A stretch of 64,000 nt of DNA from Novosphingobium sp. PP1Y. GTDB taxonomy: Bacteria; Pseudomonadota; Alphaproteobacteria; Sphingomonadales; Sphingomonadaceae. Below, one piece after another: positions 27,428 to 36,200 of this stretch. Within the stretch, counting starts at the first letter, position 1. Every line of letters begins with the position of its first letter. Position numbers and translations under genes: made by a program. Under the pieces are notes generated by a model. The model was not told where the DNA came from and ran no database searches. It was given only the letters and a program-made list of their open reading frames with translations. The stretch is from assembly GCF_000253255.1 (NCBI RefSeq), contig NC_015580.1:2307001-2371000 (forward strand). Direction: 5' to 3'.

Positions 27428-28180
27428 ATGGTCGAAATCAGTTCCATTCCCACTGCCGCCAGCCTCACTGCAAGGCAGGTCGATGCATGGCGTCCCGGCC
27501 TGGTCTCCGGGGAAGTCCCCCATGGCGAGCTGTTCGCCGCGGGCAATGAAGGCGCCGGTGCCGCCCTGGCCCTGGCCCTTGCGCTCGACCGCATGGCCGC
27601 CCGGTCCGCCGATGGGGCGTCTGCCCAGGCGCAGGAGGATCGCATGTGGCTCTGGGTGCAGGACCGCGAGGCGCTCCGGCGCAGTGGCCGGCCCTATCTT
27701 CCCGGCCTGCCGCGCGCCTTGCGCCATCGTCTCGTCCATGTCGCCGCCCGCAGCGCAGAAGATGCGCTCTTCGCGCTGGAGGAAGGGCTGCGCTGCCGCG
27801 ACTTCGCTTTCGTTCTCGGTGAAGTGACCGGCAATCCCCGCGCGCTCGACTTCACCGCCTCGCGCCGTCTCAGCCTTGCTGCCGAGCGTCATGGCGTGCC
27901 GCTCTGGCTGGTCCGTCTCGATGCAAGGGCCGACCTGTCCTCCGCCCGCATGCGCTGGCGCGCGCAGTCCTGCGCCTCGCCGTCACCGCGCTGGAACCCG
28001 CAGGCGCCCGGCGTGCCGAGCTGGCAGGCCGAACTGTTCCGCGCCCGTCGCCATCCCCCGGGAACCTGGGTGCTGCGGGATGACGGCCGGTTGGTGGCCG
28101 AACGGGCAGGGGGCATCGCGGCCATCGCTCCATCCCGCTTTTCGTCCCACCATGCCCAGCCGGTCCAAGCTCGCGGGTAA
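27428..28180 (+). CDS. imuA: ImuA, SOS mutagenesis accessory protein
   Basis: A 250-aa RecA/SulA-like protein of the imuA-imuB-dnaE2 mutasome. It has a degenerate RecA fold: the Walker A region is replaced by GELFAAGNEGAGAALALALAL, and HRLVHVAARSAEDALFALEEGLR and RRLSLAAERHGVPLWLVRL match the family pattern. The C-terminal part is Pro/Arg-rich. The start follows the SOS box. It overlaps imuB by 29 bases. Together with ImuB it is thought to bring DnaE2 to lesions for error-prone translesion synthesis. Confidence 0.9.
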   Translation: MVEISSIPTAASLTARQVDAWRPGLVSGEVPHGELFAAGNEGAGAALALALALDRMAARSADGASAQAQEDRMWLWVQDREALRRSGRPYLPGLPRALRHRLVHVAARSAEDALFALEEGLRCRDFAFVLGEVTGNPRALDFTASRRLSLAAERHGVPLWLVRLDARADLSSARMRWRAQSCASPSPRWNPQAPGVPSWQAELFRARRHPPGTWVLRDDGRLVAERAGGIAAIAPSRFSSHHAQPVQARG

Positions 28181-29738
28181 TGCCGCCCCGCCCCGCCGGA
28201 TCCTCGCCATCTGGCTAAGGCAGCTTGCGCTCGACCGCTGGCGGCTGGCCGAGGGGCTGGCGGCGGGCGAGGGCGCCGATGCACAGCCGCTGGCGTTGAT
28301 CGCGGAGACCGCGCATGGGCCGCGCCTTGCCGCGGTCAACGATGCGGGATTGAACGGCGGGGCCCAGCCGGGCGCGATGCTGGCCGATGCCCGCACGCTC
28401 TGCCCGCAACTCGCCGTCGCGCCTTCGGACCCGGCGGGCGATCTCGCCTTTCTTGAAAACCTGGCCGCCTGGGCCATGCGCTGGGGGCCGTGGAGCGCGC
28501 TCGATCCGCCCGACGGGCTCCTCGTCGACGTTACCGGCGTCGCCCACCTGTTCGGCGGCGAGGCGGCGCTGCTGGCCGATGCCCGGGCCGCTTTCGCCCG
28601 GCGCCGGCTGTCGGTGCGCCTGGCTCTCGCGCCGACCGCCGGGGCGGCCTGGGCGCTGGCGCATCATGGTCCGGACGGGGCGATCCTGCATCCCGACGAC
28701 GATCCCGCCGCGCGCCTGTCCGGCTTGCCGGTCGCGGCGCTGCGGCTTGACGACGACGTGCTCACGGTGCTGCGCCGTCTTGGCCTCAAGCGCCTTGGCG
28801 ACCTGGGCGGGGTGGCGCGCGATGCACTTTCGCGCCGGTTCCGCAATCGCCGCTCGGCTGCCGCCAATCCGCTGCTGCGCATGGATCAGTTGCTGGGCCG
28901 TGTGCCCGAACCGCTGCTGCCGGTCACCGTCGTCCATGCGCCGCTGGTGCAGCGACGGTTGATGGAGCCGATCCGCCACCGCGACCTGCTCGACCGTGTC
29001 GTTGCCGACCTGGCGCAGGACATGGCCCGCCAGCTTGAGGGGGAAGCGCTGGGCGCGCGCCGGCTTGAGCTGGGGCTGTGGAAAGTCGATGGCGAAGTCC
29101 TGGTGCGCCGTCTCGAACTGGCCGCGCCAAGCCGCGACGCCGAGCATCTCGCCGGTCTCTACGGGCGCAAGCTGGAAGGGCTCGACGCAGGCTTCGGCAT
29201 CGAACTGGTCCGCATGCGCGCGCCCTGGTGCGAGCCGCTGGCCTTGTCCCAGCAGGATTTCGAGGCGGCGGCAAAAGCCCATGGCACCAGCCTTGCCGCC
29301 TGTATCGACCGGCTCTCGGTGCGGCTCGGCGAGGAGGCCGTGCGCCGCCCGGTGCCGCGCGCCAGTCACTTGCCCGAACGGGCACAGCGCTGGCAGGGGC
29401 CGCTGGAGCGCGAAACCTCTTCGCAGGGAGCTTTCGATTTCCACTTCAGGCCATTGAAAATGCTGGATCGGCCCGAACAGATCGCGGTGATTTACGAGAC
29501 CCCGGACGGCTTGCCCAAGCGGTTCCGCTGGCGGGGGCAGGTCCACGAGATCGCTCGCGCCGAAGGTCCTGAACGCATTGCGCCCGAATGGTGGCGTGAA
29601 CGCGGGACGGCACGCCTGCGCGACTATTACCGCATCGAGGACGGACAGGGACGACGCTACTGGATCTACCGCAGCGGCGTGGTCGGCGACGGGCGCGGCG
29701 GCACGCCGGCATGGTTCCTCCAGGGCATCTGCGCCTAG
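28152..29738 (+). CDS. imuB: ImuB, Y-family polymerase-like mutasome protein
   Basis: A 528-aa Y-family DNA polymerase homologue. The palm/finger region starts RILAIWLRQLALDRW and has LLVDVTGVAHLFGGEAALLADARAAF. A helix-hairpin-helix (LRRLGLKRLGDLGGV) and a little-finger-like domain follow. The N-terminal strand lacks the catalytic acidic residue (LAIWL where DinB has a 'DxD' type strand), as is typical of ImuB, which acts as a clamp-binding adaptor rather than a polymerase. It starts at ATG 28152 inside imuA, and dnaE2 begins 10 bases downstream. Confidence 0.92.
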   Translation: MPSRSKLAGNAAPPRRILAIWLRQLALDRWRLAEGLAAGEGADAQPLALIAETAHGPRLAAVNDAGLNGGAQPGAMLADARTLCPQLAVAPSDPAGDLAFLENLAAWAMRWGPWSALDPPDGLLVDVTGVAHLFGGEAALLADARAAFARRRLSVRLALAPTAGAAWALAHHGPDGAILHPDDDPAARLSGLPVAALRLDDDVLTVLRRLGLKRLGDLGGVARDALSRRFRNRRSAAANPLLRMDQLLGRVPEPLLPVTVVHAPLVQRRLMEPIRHRDLLDRVVADLAQDMARQLEGEALGARRLELGLWKVDGEVLVRRLELAAPSRDAEHLAGLYGRKLEGLDAGFGIELVRMRAPWCEPLALSQQDFEAAAKAHGTSLAACIDRLSVRLGEEAVRRPVPRASHLPERAQRWQGPLERETSSQGAFDFHFRPLKMLDRPEQIAVIYETPDGLPKRFRWRGQVHEIARAEGPERIAPEWWRERGTARLRDYYRIEDGQGRRYWIYRSGVVGDGRGGTPAWFLQGICA

Positions 29739-29748
29739 GACCGCCGCC

Positions 29749-32700
29749 ATGCCCGAAGCCCCGCTGACGCCAGAGCGCCATCGCATCGAGATCGACCCGG
29801 GCAGCGTCGTGCCGCCCCGGCGTGCGCCTTTCGTCGAGCTGGGGGTGGCAAGCTGCTTTTCGTTCCTGCGCGGGGCTTCTGATGCGGCGGATCTGGTCAG
29901 CGAGGCCTACAGGCTGGGCTACGATGCGCTCGGGATTGCCGACATTAATTCGATGGCGGGCGTCGTGCGCCTGCACACCGAGGCGCATACGCTCAGGCTG
30001 CGGCCCGTCATCGGTTGCCGTATCGAGACGGTCGAAGGGCTGGTGTTCCTTGCCTACCCCGCCGACCGCGCCGGTTATGGACGTCTCTGCCAGCTGATTT
30101 CCGCAGGGCGCATGGGCACGCTCTCGGGCCAGTGGCAGGAGAAGGGCGTGTGCGAGATCTCGCTGGAGATGCTCGCCGCCCATGCGCAGGGCGTGCATCT
30201 CGTGCTGGTGCCGCCGCGCGATCTGGACATGCAGCTCACGATCGCGGTGGAAAGCAATGTGGTCGCTTTTCCCCGTCCCGCAGAGGAGGAAGAGGAGGAT
30301 CGGGAGAAGTGCGGTTTCGGCCCGGACCGGGATGGCGGGCGGCAGATGACCGGCCCGCTTTGCGTCCTCCTGCCGCATCTGGTCGCGCGCCTGCCGGGCC
30401 TGCGGCACCTGGCGGCCTGCCGCTTTCACAAAGGGGACGACATTGCCCGGATCGAGGCGCTTGACGTCATGGCGCAGGCCCATGGCCTGTCTATCCTTGC
30501 CACCAACGACGTGCTCTATCACGTGCCCGAGCGGCGGCCGTTGCAGGACGTCATGACCGCCATTCGCCACAGGACGACCGTGGCCCGGGCGGGATGGGCG
30601 CTCGAAGCCAATGCCGAACGCCACCTGAAATCGCCCGAAGAGATAGTGCGCCTGTTCGATCGCTGGCCGCATGCCGTCACGGCGGCGCGCGAACTGGCCG
30701 ATGCCTGCACTTTCAGCCTCGAGGAACTGCAGTACGAATATCCCGAGGAGATCTGCCCCGGCGGCCTCGATCCGCAGGCGCATCTCGACAGGCTGACATG
30801 GGAGGGCGCGGCGCGGCGCTATCCCTCGGGCGTGCCCGAAGGCGTGCGCGAGACCCTGGCGCGCGAACTGGCACTGATCGGCAAGCTCAATCTCGCAAGG
30901 TACTTCCTGACCATCAAGGATATCGTTGATTTCGCAAGAAATCAGAATCCGCCGATCTTGTGCCAGGGGCGCGGTTCGGCGGCCAATTCGGCAGTGTGCT
31001 ATTGCCTGGAGATCACCGCTGTCGATCCGGCCAGGCATGCCCTCCTGTTCGACCGCTTCATTTCCGAGGAGCGCAAGGAGCCGCCCGATATCGACGTCGA
31101 TTTCGAGCACGAGCGGCGCGAGGAAGTGATCCAGTACATCTACCGCCGCTATGGCCGCCACCGGGCAGGGCTGTGCGCGACGGTGATCCACTACCGCCCG
31201 CGCATGGCGATCCGCGAGGTGGGCAAGGCCATGGGCCTGTCCGAGGACGTGACCAGCGCGCTCGCCCGTACCGTGTGGGGCGGCTACGGCAAGGAGATCG
31301 GCGAGAAGCATGTCCGCGAGACGGGTATGGACCTGACCGATCCGCACCTCAGACGCGTTCTGAAGTTGACCGAGCAGATGATCGGCATGCCCCGGCATCT
31401 CTCGCAGCACGTCGGCGGTTTCATCCTCACGCAGGGACCGCTGACCGAAACCGTGCCGATCGGCAATGGCGCCATGCCCGAGCGCAGTTTCATCGAATGG
31501 GACAAGGACGACATCGAGGCATTGGGCATCCTCAAGGTAGACGTCCTGGCTCTGGGGATGCTGACCTGTATCAGGAAGTGCCTCGATCTTCTTGAAAAGC
31601 ATCATGAAAGACCGCTGACCCTGGCCACTGTCCCGCGCGAGGATCCGGAGACTTACGCGATGCTGCGCCGCGGGGATTCGCTCGGCGTGTTCCAGGTCGA
31701 AAGCCGGGCGCAGATGAACATGCTGCCGCGCCTCAAGCCGCGCGAGTTCTACGATCTGGTCATCCAGGTAGCGATCGTGCGGCCCGGACCGATCCAGGGC
31801 GACATGGTCCACCCCTACCTCAAGCGCCGCCGCGGCGAGGAGGCCGTGGCGATCCCGGCGCCGGGGCCCGAGCACGGTCCGCCCGACGAGTTGTCCTCGA
31901 TCCTCGCGCGTACGCTGGGCGTGCCGATCTTCCAGGAGCAGGCGATGAAGATCGCGCTCGATGCCGCGCAGTTTACCAGCGCCGAGGCGAACCGGCTGAG
32001 GAAGGCGATGGCGACGTTCCGTTCGCGCGGGATGGTTTCGGAACTGCAGGACATGATGGTCGGCCGAATGATCGCGCGCGGCTACGATCCCGATTTCTCC
32101 GAGCGTTGCTTCAACCAGATCAAGGGCTTCGGCGAATATGGCTTCCCCGAAAGTCACGCGGCGAGCTTCGCCCACCTCGTCTACGTGTCGAGCTGGCTCA
32201 AGTGCCACTTCCCGGGGGCCTTCGCCTGCGCCTTGCTCAATTCGCAGCCGATGGGCTTCTATGCCCCGGCACAGATCGTGCGGGATGCGCGCGAGCACGG
32301 CGTCAGGGTGCTGCCCGCCGACGTCAATCATTCGGACTGGGACTGCACGCTGGAAGTGGTGGGGGGCGATGCCCACCCCGCTGGGGAGAGGGGGGCGAGG
32401 CCTGGTGAGCAGCAGGCGAATTTGGCCGCAGCGGGGTGGGCCGACGATCGGGGCCGGTTGGACCGGCACATCGCGCTTCGCCTTGGTTTGCGCCAGATCG
32501 ACGGCTTTCCCGAACACGCCGCTGCCCGCCTTGTCGCGGCACGGGAGGAGCAGGGGGCTTTCGCCGATGTCGGGGCCTTGCGGGAGCGGGCGGGGCTATC
32601 CCCGGCGCTGGTCGAACGGCTTGCCTCGGCCGATGCCTTCGGCTCGCTGGCGCTGTCGCGGCGTCAGGCCCTGTGGGATGCGCGCAGCCTGATCGCCGCG

Positions 32701-33387
32701 CCCGACCTGCCGCTTTTCGCCGCCGCCGCCGCGCGCGACGAGGGGGCCGAGAAAGCCGCCACGCGCTTGCCGCAGATGCCGCTGAGCGAGGAAGTGGTGG
32801 CCGACTACCAGACCCAGCGCCTGTCACTCAGGGCCCATCCCGTGGCATTCCTGCGCGCCTCGCTGGCCGAACGCGGCTTCGTGCGGGCGGCGGACCTGCG
32901 GGCGCGCAAGTATCGCGCGATGGTGCAGGTCGCGGGCGTCGTGCTCATCCGCCAGCGGCCGGGCAGCGCCAAGGGGGTGTGCTTCATCACGCTGGAGGAC
33001 GAGACCGGCGTCGCCAATGTCGTCGTCTGGCCGGATCTCATGGAGCGCCAGCGCAAGGTCATCATGGGCTCGCGGCTGATGGAAGTGCGCGGGCGCGTCG
33101 AATACGACGACGAGGTGATCCACGTGATCGCCGCGCACCTTGCCGATGCGACGCACGACCTCCACCGCCTTTCCGAAGACCTGCTGCCCGCCACCATCGC
33201 CCGCGCCGATCACGTGAACAATCCGCTGCCCGGCCGCGCGCAGCAACTGGGGGTGAAGGAGCAGGATGCGCCGTTCGAGCCGGCAGAACCGTGGCAGCCG
33301 CCTGGGCCCGGGAACCGCGACTGCGGCTATCCCCGGGGGCATCCCCGCGATGTACGCGTGATCCCGAAGTCACGGGACTTCCACTGA
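29749..33387 (+). CDS. dnaE2: Error-prone DNA polymerase DnaE2
   Basis: A 1212-aa C-family polymerase of the DnaE2 (ImuC) type, which carries out SOS-induced translesion synthesis with ImuA and ImuB. The N-terminal PHP domain starts ASCFSFLRGASDAADLV. The palm has GRGSAANSAVCYCLEITAVDP and the catalytic PPDIDVDFEHERREEV. Further conserved blocks are GQHVGGF-like SQHVGGFILT, LGVFQVESRAQM and FGEYGFPESHAASFAHLVY. The C-terminal OB domain has GVVLIRQRPGSAKGVCFITLED. The length matches DnaE2, which lacks the tau-binding tail of DnaE1. The stretch GERGARPGEQQANL (about residues 880-893) looks like a low-complexity insertion. Confidence 0.96.
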   Translation: MPEAPLTPERHRIEIDPGSVVPPRRAPFVELGVASCFSFLRGASDAADLVSEAYRLGYDALGIADINSMAGVVRLHTEAHTLRLRPVIGCRIETVEGLVFLAYPADRAGYGRLCQLISAGRMGTLSGQWQEKGVCEISLEMLAAHAQGVHLVLVPPRDLDMQLTIAVESNVVAFPRPAEEEEEDREKCGFGPDRDGGRQMTGPLCVLLPHLVARLPGLRHLAACRFHKGDDIARIEALDVMAQAHGLSILATNDVLYHVPERRPLQDVMTAIRHRTTVARAGWALEANAERHLKSPEEIVRLFDRWPHAVTAARELADACTFSLEELQYEYPEEICPGGLDPQAHLDRLTWEGAARRYPSGVPEGVRETLARELALIGKLNLARYFLTIKDIVDFARNQNPPILCQGRGSAANSAVCYCLEITAVDPARHALLFDRFISEERKEPPDIDVDFEHERREEVIQYIYRRYGRHRAGLCATVIHYRPRMAIREVGKAMGLSEDVTSALARTVWGGYGKEIGEKHVRETGMDLTDPHLRRVLKLTEQMIGMPRHLSQHVGGFILTQGPLTETVPIGNGAMPERSFIEWDKDDIEALGILKVDVLALGMLTCIRKCLDLLEKHHERPLTLATVPREDPETYAMLRRGDSLGVFQVESRAQMNMLPRLKPREFYDLVIQVAIVRPGPIQGDMVHPYLKRRRGEEAVAIPAPGPEHGPPDELSSILARTLGVPIFQEQAMKIALDAAQFTSAEANRLRKAMATFRSRGMVSELQDMMVGRMIARGYDPDFSERCFNQIKGFGEYGFPESHAASFAHLVYVSSWLKCHFPGAFACALLNSQPMGFYAPAQIVRDAREHGVRVLPADVNHSDWDCTLEVVGGDAHPAGERGARPGEQQANLAAAGWADDRGRLDRHIALRLGLRQIDGFPEHAAARLVAAREEQGAFADVGALRERAGLSPALVERLASADAFGSLALSRRQALWDARSLIAAPDLPLFAAAAARDEGAEKAATRLPQMPLSEEVVADYQTQRLSLRAHPVAFLRASLAERGFVRAADLRARKYRAMVQVAGVVLIRQRPGSAKGVCFITLEDETGVANVVVWPDLMERQRKVIMGSRLMEVRGRVEYDDEVIHVIAAHLADATHDLHRLSEDLLPATIARADHVNNPLPGRAQQLGVKEQDAPFEPAEPWQPPGPGNRDCGYPRGHPRDVRVIPKSRDFH

Positions 33388-33467
33388 GGGAAAACGGCGG
33401 CGAAGCGTGATCTTAACCATTCGCTGTCAGACTGCCGCTGCAGTCGAACATCAATCAGGTAGTCACC

Positions 33468-33665
33468 ATGACATTCCTCAAGGGCCTTATTCCCGGCTTT
33501 CTGCTGACCTGGGTCGTGTCTTTGATCATCGGCTCGAACGGGTCGCAGGGCGGCATGCTGTCGATCCAGCACACCTATATCGAGGGGCACAGCTTCTACT
33601 GGTCCTGGCCGCTGTTCATCGCCGCTACGGCGTTGTCCTGGGCACTGTTCGCGATGATGGACTGA
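33468..33665 (+). CDS. Small predicted membrane protein
   Basis: A 65-aa protein with two hydrophobic helices (LIPGFLLTWVVSLIIGS and WPLFIAATALSWALFAMM) joined by a short polar loop. No family is recognised. The ribosome site is weak. Length, hydrophobic pattern and codon use favour a real gene. It sits alone between dnaE2 and a convergent SDR gene. Confidence 0.6.
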   Translation: MTFLKGLIPGFLLTWVVSLIIGSNGSQGGMLSIQHTYIEGHSFYWSWPLFIAATALSWALFAMMD

Positions 33666-33724
33666 ACGCCGCCCGATCTGCATGGTCCAGGCGAGGTACG
33701 TTTGCGCGCTGTATCGTCGCCGGA

Positions 33725-34486
33725 TCATTGAGCGGTCAGGCCGCCATCGACGACGAACTCGCCGCCGGTGATGTACTTGGCGCGCTCGGAAAGAAGGAAG
33801 GCGATCATGTGGCCGATATCGTCGGGTTCGCCCATTCGCTTCATCGGGATCGTGGCGTTGATCGCGTCGTACTGCTCGGGATTGTCCTCGATCGCGACCT
33901 TCTGCATGTCGGTCCAGATCACGCCGGGGTGAACGGAGTTCACGCGGATGCCCTTGTCGGCGAATTCCATCGCGATCGACTTGGAATAGAGCCGCACGCC
34001 GCCCTTCCTCGCGGCATAGGCCGAAGCCCCCGGAATGCCGACAAGTCCGGCCACCGAGGAGAGGTTGACGATCGCGCCCGAGTGTTGCGCCTCCATGACC
34101 GGCAGAACGGCGCGGCAGCCGAGGTAGACGCTCTTGAGATTGACGTCGATCTGGCGATCCCAGCTCGCCGGGTCCAGTTCAGCTGTCCAGCGCAGCACGG
34201 CGATGCCGGCATTGTTGACCAGCCCGTCGATGCGACCGGTTTCGGCCGTGACCCTCTCGATCAGGGCGGCCCAGGCCTTCTCGTCCGTCACGTCGTGCGC
34301 CAGTCCGGTGGCCTTCAGGCCCTGGCCGCGCAGTTGCTCGCTGCGCGCTGCCGCAGCGTCTCCGTCGAGATCGCCGAGATAGACGATGTGGCCCTCGCGA
34401 GCCAATAGGCGCGCCGTCGCGAAGCCGAGGCCAGCGGCAGAGGCGGCGCCGGTCACGATCATTGTCCTGGATTGGGTATCGGTCAC
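33725..34486 (-). CDS. SDR family oxidoreductase (3-oxoacyl reductase/glucose dehydrogenase-like)
   Basis: Classical 253-aa SDR. The cofactor motif is TGAASAAGLGFATA, the NNAG motif is LVNNAGIAV, catalytic serine and YxxxK are in NLSSVAGLVGIPGASAYAARKGG, and the end ITGGEFVVDGGLTAQ is typical. An aspartate in LGDLDGD after the second strand favours NAD(H). Start is GTG 34486, with AGGAG 8 bases upstream. The substrate is unknown. The TetR gene just upstream on the same strand is a likely local regulator. Confidence 0.88.
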   Translation of the reverse strand: MTDTQSRTMIVTGAASAAGLGFATARLLAREGHIVYLGDLDGDAAAARSEQLRGQGLKATGLAHDVTDEKAWAALIERVTAETGRIDGLVNNAGIAVLRWTAELDPASWDRQIDVNLKSVYLGCRAVLPVMEAQHSGAIVNLSSVAGLVGIPGASAYAARKGGVRLYSKSIAMEFADKGIRVNSVHPGVIWTDMQKVAIEDNPEQYDAINATIPMKRMGEPDDIGHMIAFLLSERAKYITGGEFVVDGGLTAQ

Positions 34487-34695
34487 GCGGGAAAGCTCCT
34501 GTCAGGCGCTCTTGAACCATGCAGGGCCGGCGAGATGGTGGATGCGGTGGTGAACGCGCTGGCTGGAAGTGCCGCGCGCACGAAGTATCTGGCCGATGCA
34601 GGCATACAGGCTCCATTCCCGTGGGTTACCGGAAGGGGCCTGTTATTCGATTGGTTCGCCCCTCGGTGTCCTTTGCGGACCGCAGGAAAGTGCCA

Positions 34696-34720
34696 CTGCA
34701 TAAAAATGCAGCGTACTGCA
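34696..34720. promoter_or_regulatory. Candidate operator/promoter region of the SDR gene
   Basis: A perfect palindrome CTGCAT-AAAA-ATGCAG (34696-34711) is followed by a second half-site ACTGCA (34715-34720) in an AT-rich patch. It lies between the TetR gene and the SDR gene, about 210 bases before the SDR start. It could be the TetR operator; this is inferred from position and symmetry only. Confidence 0.35.
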
Positions 34721-34727
34721 ATTAATG

Positions 34728-35420
34728 CTAGGGTGCGGTTCTGCCGGGCCTTTGCGCCAGAACGTCAACGCATCGTCTGGCTTCCTCCAGCGACCTGTCG
34801 TGCAACGGGCCACGGACATGGGGAAGCAGGACCTCGCAGACGCCGAGGCGCATGTGGACTTCGAGTGTTTCGTCAGTGATGGCCTGCGCAGCCCAAAGCG
34901 TGACCGCGCTCACCATGCGCATCATGACGAGTGCGTTGACAACATCGATGACCGCCGGGTTCAGGGCATCCTGATCGACGAGGTCCTCCAGCGCTCTTCC
35001 GACATAGCGGCGATAGACTTCGTGCAGGGCGACGAGATCGGCCTGCTGGACGAGCACCGGGGCCAATGCCCGTGCCACTTCGGGCGCTTCGAGCGTCCGG
35101 CGCGAGAGCGTTTCACACAAGGAAAGGAAAAAGCCGATGCCCTGATCGCTCGCCTTGCTCCAGGCCTCCTCGATGAAACCCTCGCTGCGTTCGCGCGCGG
35201 CGGCGGCGATCAGGGCGTCCTTGGTCTTGTAGATGTTGAACAGGGTGCGTTCGGCAACCCCCGCGTGGCTGGCGATCATCTTCGTCGACATCGCGTCATA
35301 GCCGTGGCGAGCGAGCAGGGCATAGGCCGCATCGAGGATACGCGCGCGTCGTTCGCGCTGTCGCGGCGTCAGGCTGCGGAATTGAGTCGCAGCTTGGGCT
35401 GCGTCTGCCAGATCAGACAT
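34728..35420 (-). CDS. TetR/AcrR family transcriptional regulator
   Basis: A 230-aa regulator. The N-terminal helix-turn-helix is RERRARILDAAYALLARHGYDAMSTKMIASHAGVAERTLFNIYKTKDALIAAA (given here in parts: RILDAAYALLARHGY, MIASHAGVAERTLFNIY). The C-terminal two-thirds is a helical ligand/dimer domain with no recognised ligand. It is upstream of the SDR gene on the same strand and may control it and itself. Confidence 0.88.
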   Translation of the reverse strand: MSDLADAAQAATQFRSLTPRQRERRARILDAAYALLARHGYDAMSTKMIASHAGVAERTLFNIYKTKDALIAAAARERSEGFIEEAWSKASDQGIGFFLSLCETLSRRTLEAPEVARALAPVLVQQADLVALHEVYRRYVGRALEDLVDQDALNPAVIDVVNALVMMRMVSAVTLWAAQAITDETLEVHMRLGVCEVLLPHVRGPLHDRSLEEARRCVDVLAQRPGRTAP

Positions 35421-35548
35421 CGGCCATCCTTAGAGGGATGTCGCATGTGAGATCAATCGCGCGAACGAAATCGCGGGCTGCATTGGCCGAGATGGAGGTT
35501 TTTTTGCGGGGGGGAAGGCCGTCACGGCGCCGGGCACGCCAGAAGAGA

Positions 35549-35624
35549 TGGTGACCCCTACGGGACTCGAACCCGTGTTTCAGCCGTGAAAGGGCCGCGT
35601 CCTAGACCGCTAGACGAAGGGGCC
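35549..35624 (-). tRNA. tRNA-Glu (anticodon TTC)
   Basis: On the minus strand the acceptor GGCCCCT pairs with AGGGGTC, followed by A and an encoded CCA (35549-35551 complement). The anticodon loop CTTTCAC gives TTC. The T-arm is ACGGGTTCGAGTCCCGT. The 25 bases of its 3' end recur at 35666-35690, which marks it as an integration hot spot. Confidence 0.95.
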
Positions 35625-35665
35625 ATGAAAGCCATTCGAATGGCCTGTATGGCATCTCTTACGGC

Positions 35666-35690
35666 TGGTGACCCCTACGGGACTCGAACC
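35666..35690 (-). repeat. Duplicated tRNA-Glu 3' end (probable att site, island left border)
   Basis: The 25 bases match tRNA-Glu positions 35549-35573 exactly (T-arm 3' part, acceptor 3' strand and CCA) in the same orientation, 42 bases beyond the intact tRNA. After the match the sequence departs from tRNA and drops in GC. The best reading is the truncated 3' end of a second, tandem tRNA-Glu into which an element integrated; the complete copy should lie at the element's far end, outside the window. Confidence 0.7.
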
Positions 35691-36200
35691 TGAGGAACAA
35701 GGGATTGCAGGGGGCTCCAGGGGAAAGAAATGGCAGAAAACCGCCAATCGCATTCCCGCTCAATCCCCCTGATTACCGCGATGCTCCCACGGCTCCTGTA
35801 TGGTAAGTGCGGTTTCAACGGCGTCGGCAAACATAATGCTGATATCTGCAGGGCATTGCGCGCGGGGAGCACGAGGGGCGATGGTCAAGCACTACATTGA
35901 AGTGACCGGCGCACAGCCCGAATTGCGTGGCGGTCGGACACTCCAGAATGGCAATTTATGTGTTCACGAGTTGCGAATAACAACCTCAAGAGTCGTCAAT
36001 ATGCGACGCAGCTAGGGACCTCGTTCTCGTCGATCAGTATCCCGAGACCGAATCTTGAAAATAACCAATTTCGCGAGGCGATTGGCGGTTCATTACAAAT
36101 GCCACACGGCCCCATCCGTGCCAGCGGGCTTCAAAAGTCTGGATAGTAACGCCCCGGGGCTTTCCTTCACGAACCAAATCGCGCAGATTGCGTTCGACAT
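35691..36200. other. Gene-poor island border
   Basis: About 500 bases between the att repeat and the Argonaute operon. The composition is lower in GC than the chromosome. Short open frames on both strands show no family resemblance. It should contain the promoter of the operon; no convincing -35/-10 pair, operator or integrase remnant was found. Confidence 0.5.

Noticed and set aside
29446..32517. A 1023-codon open frame antisense to dnaE2
   Set aside because: It lacks any family motif, is rich in His/Arg/Gln as expected of a mirror frame in GC-rich coding DNA, and lies opposite clear DnaE2 catalytic motifs.
35675..35872. A remnant integrase C-terminus reading into the att repeat on the minus strand
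   Set aside because: The translated 65 residues show no R-H-x-x-R or Tyr motif of a tyrosine recombinase.
35800..36015. A small gene of 71 codons in the island border
   Set aside because: No ribosome site, no family resemblance and no coupling to neighbours; kept as gene-poor border.
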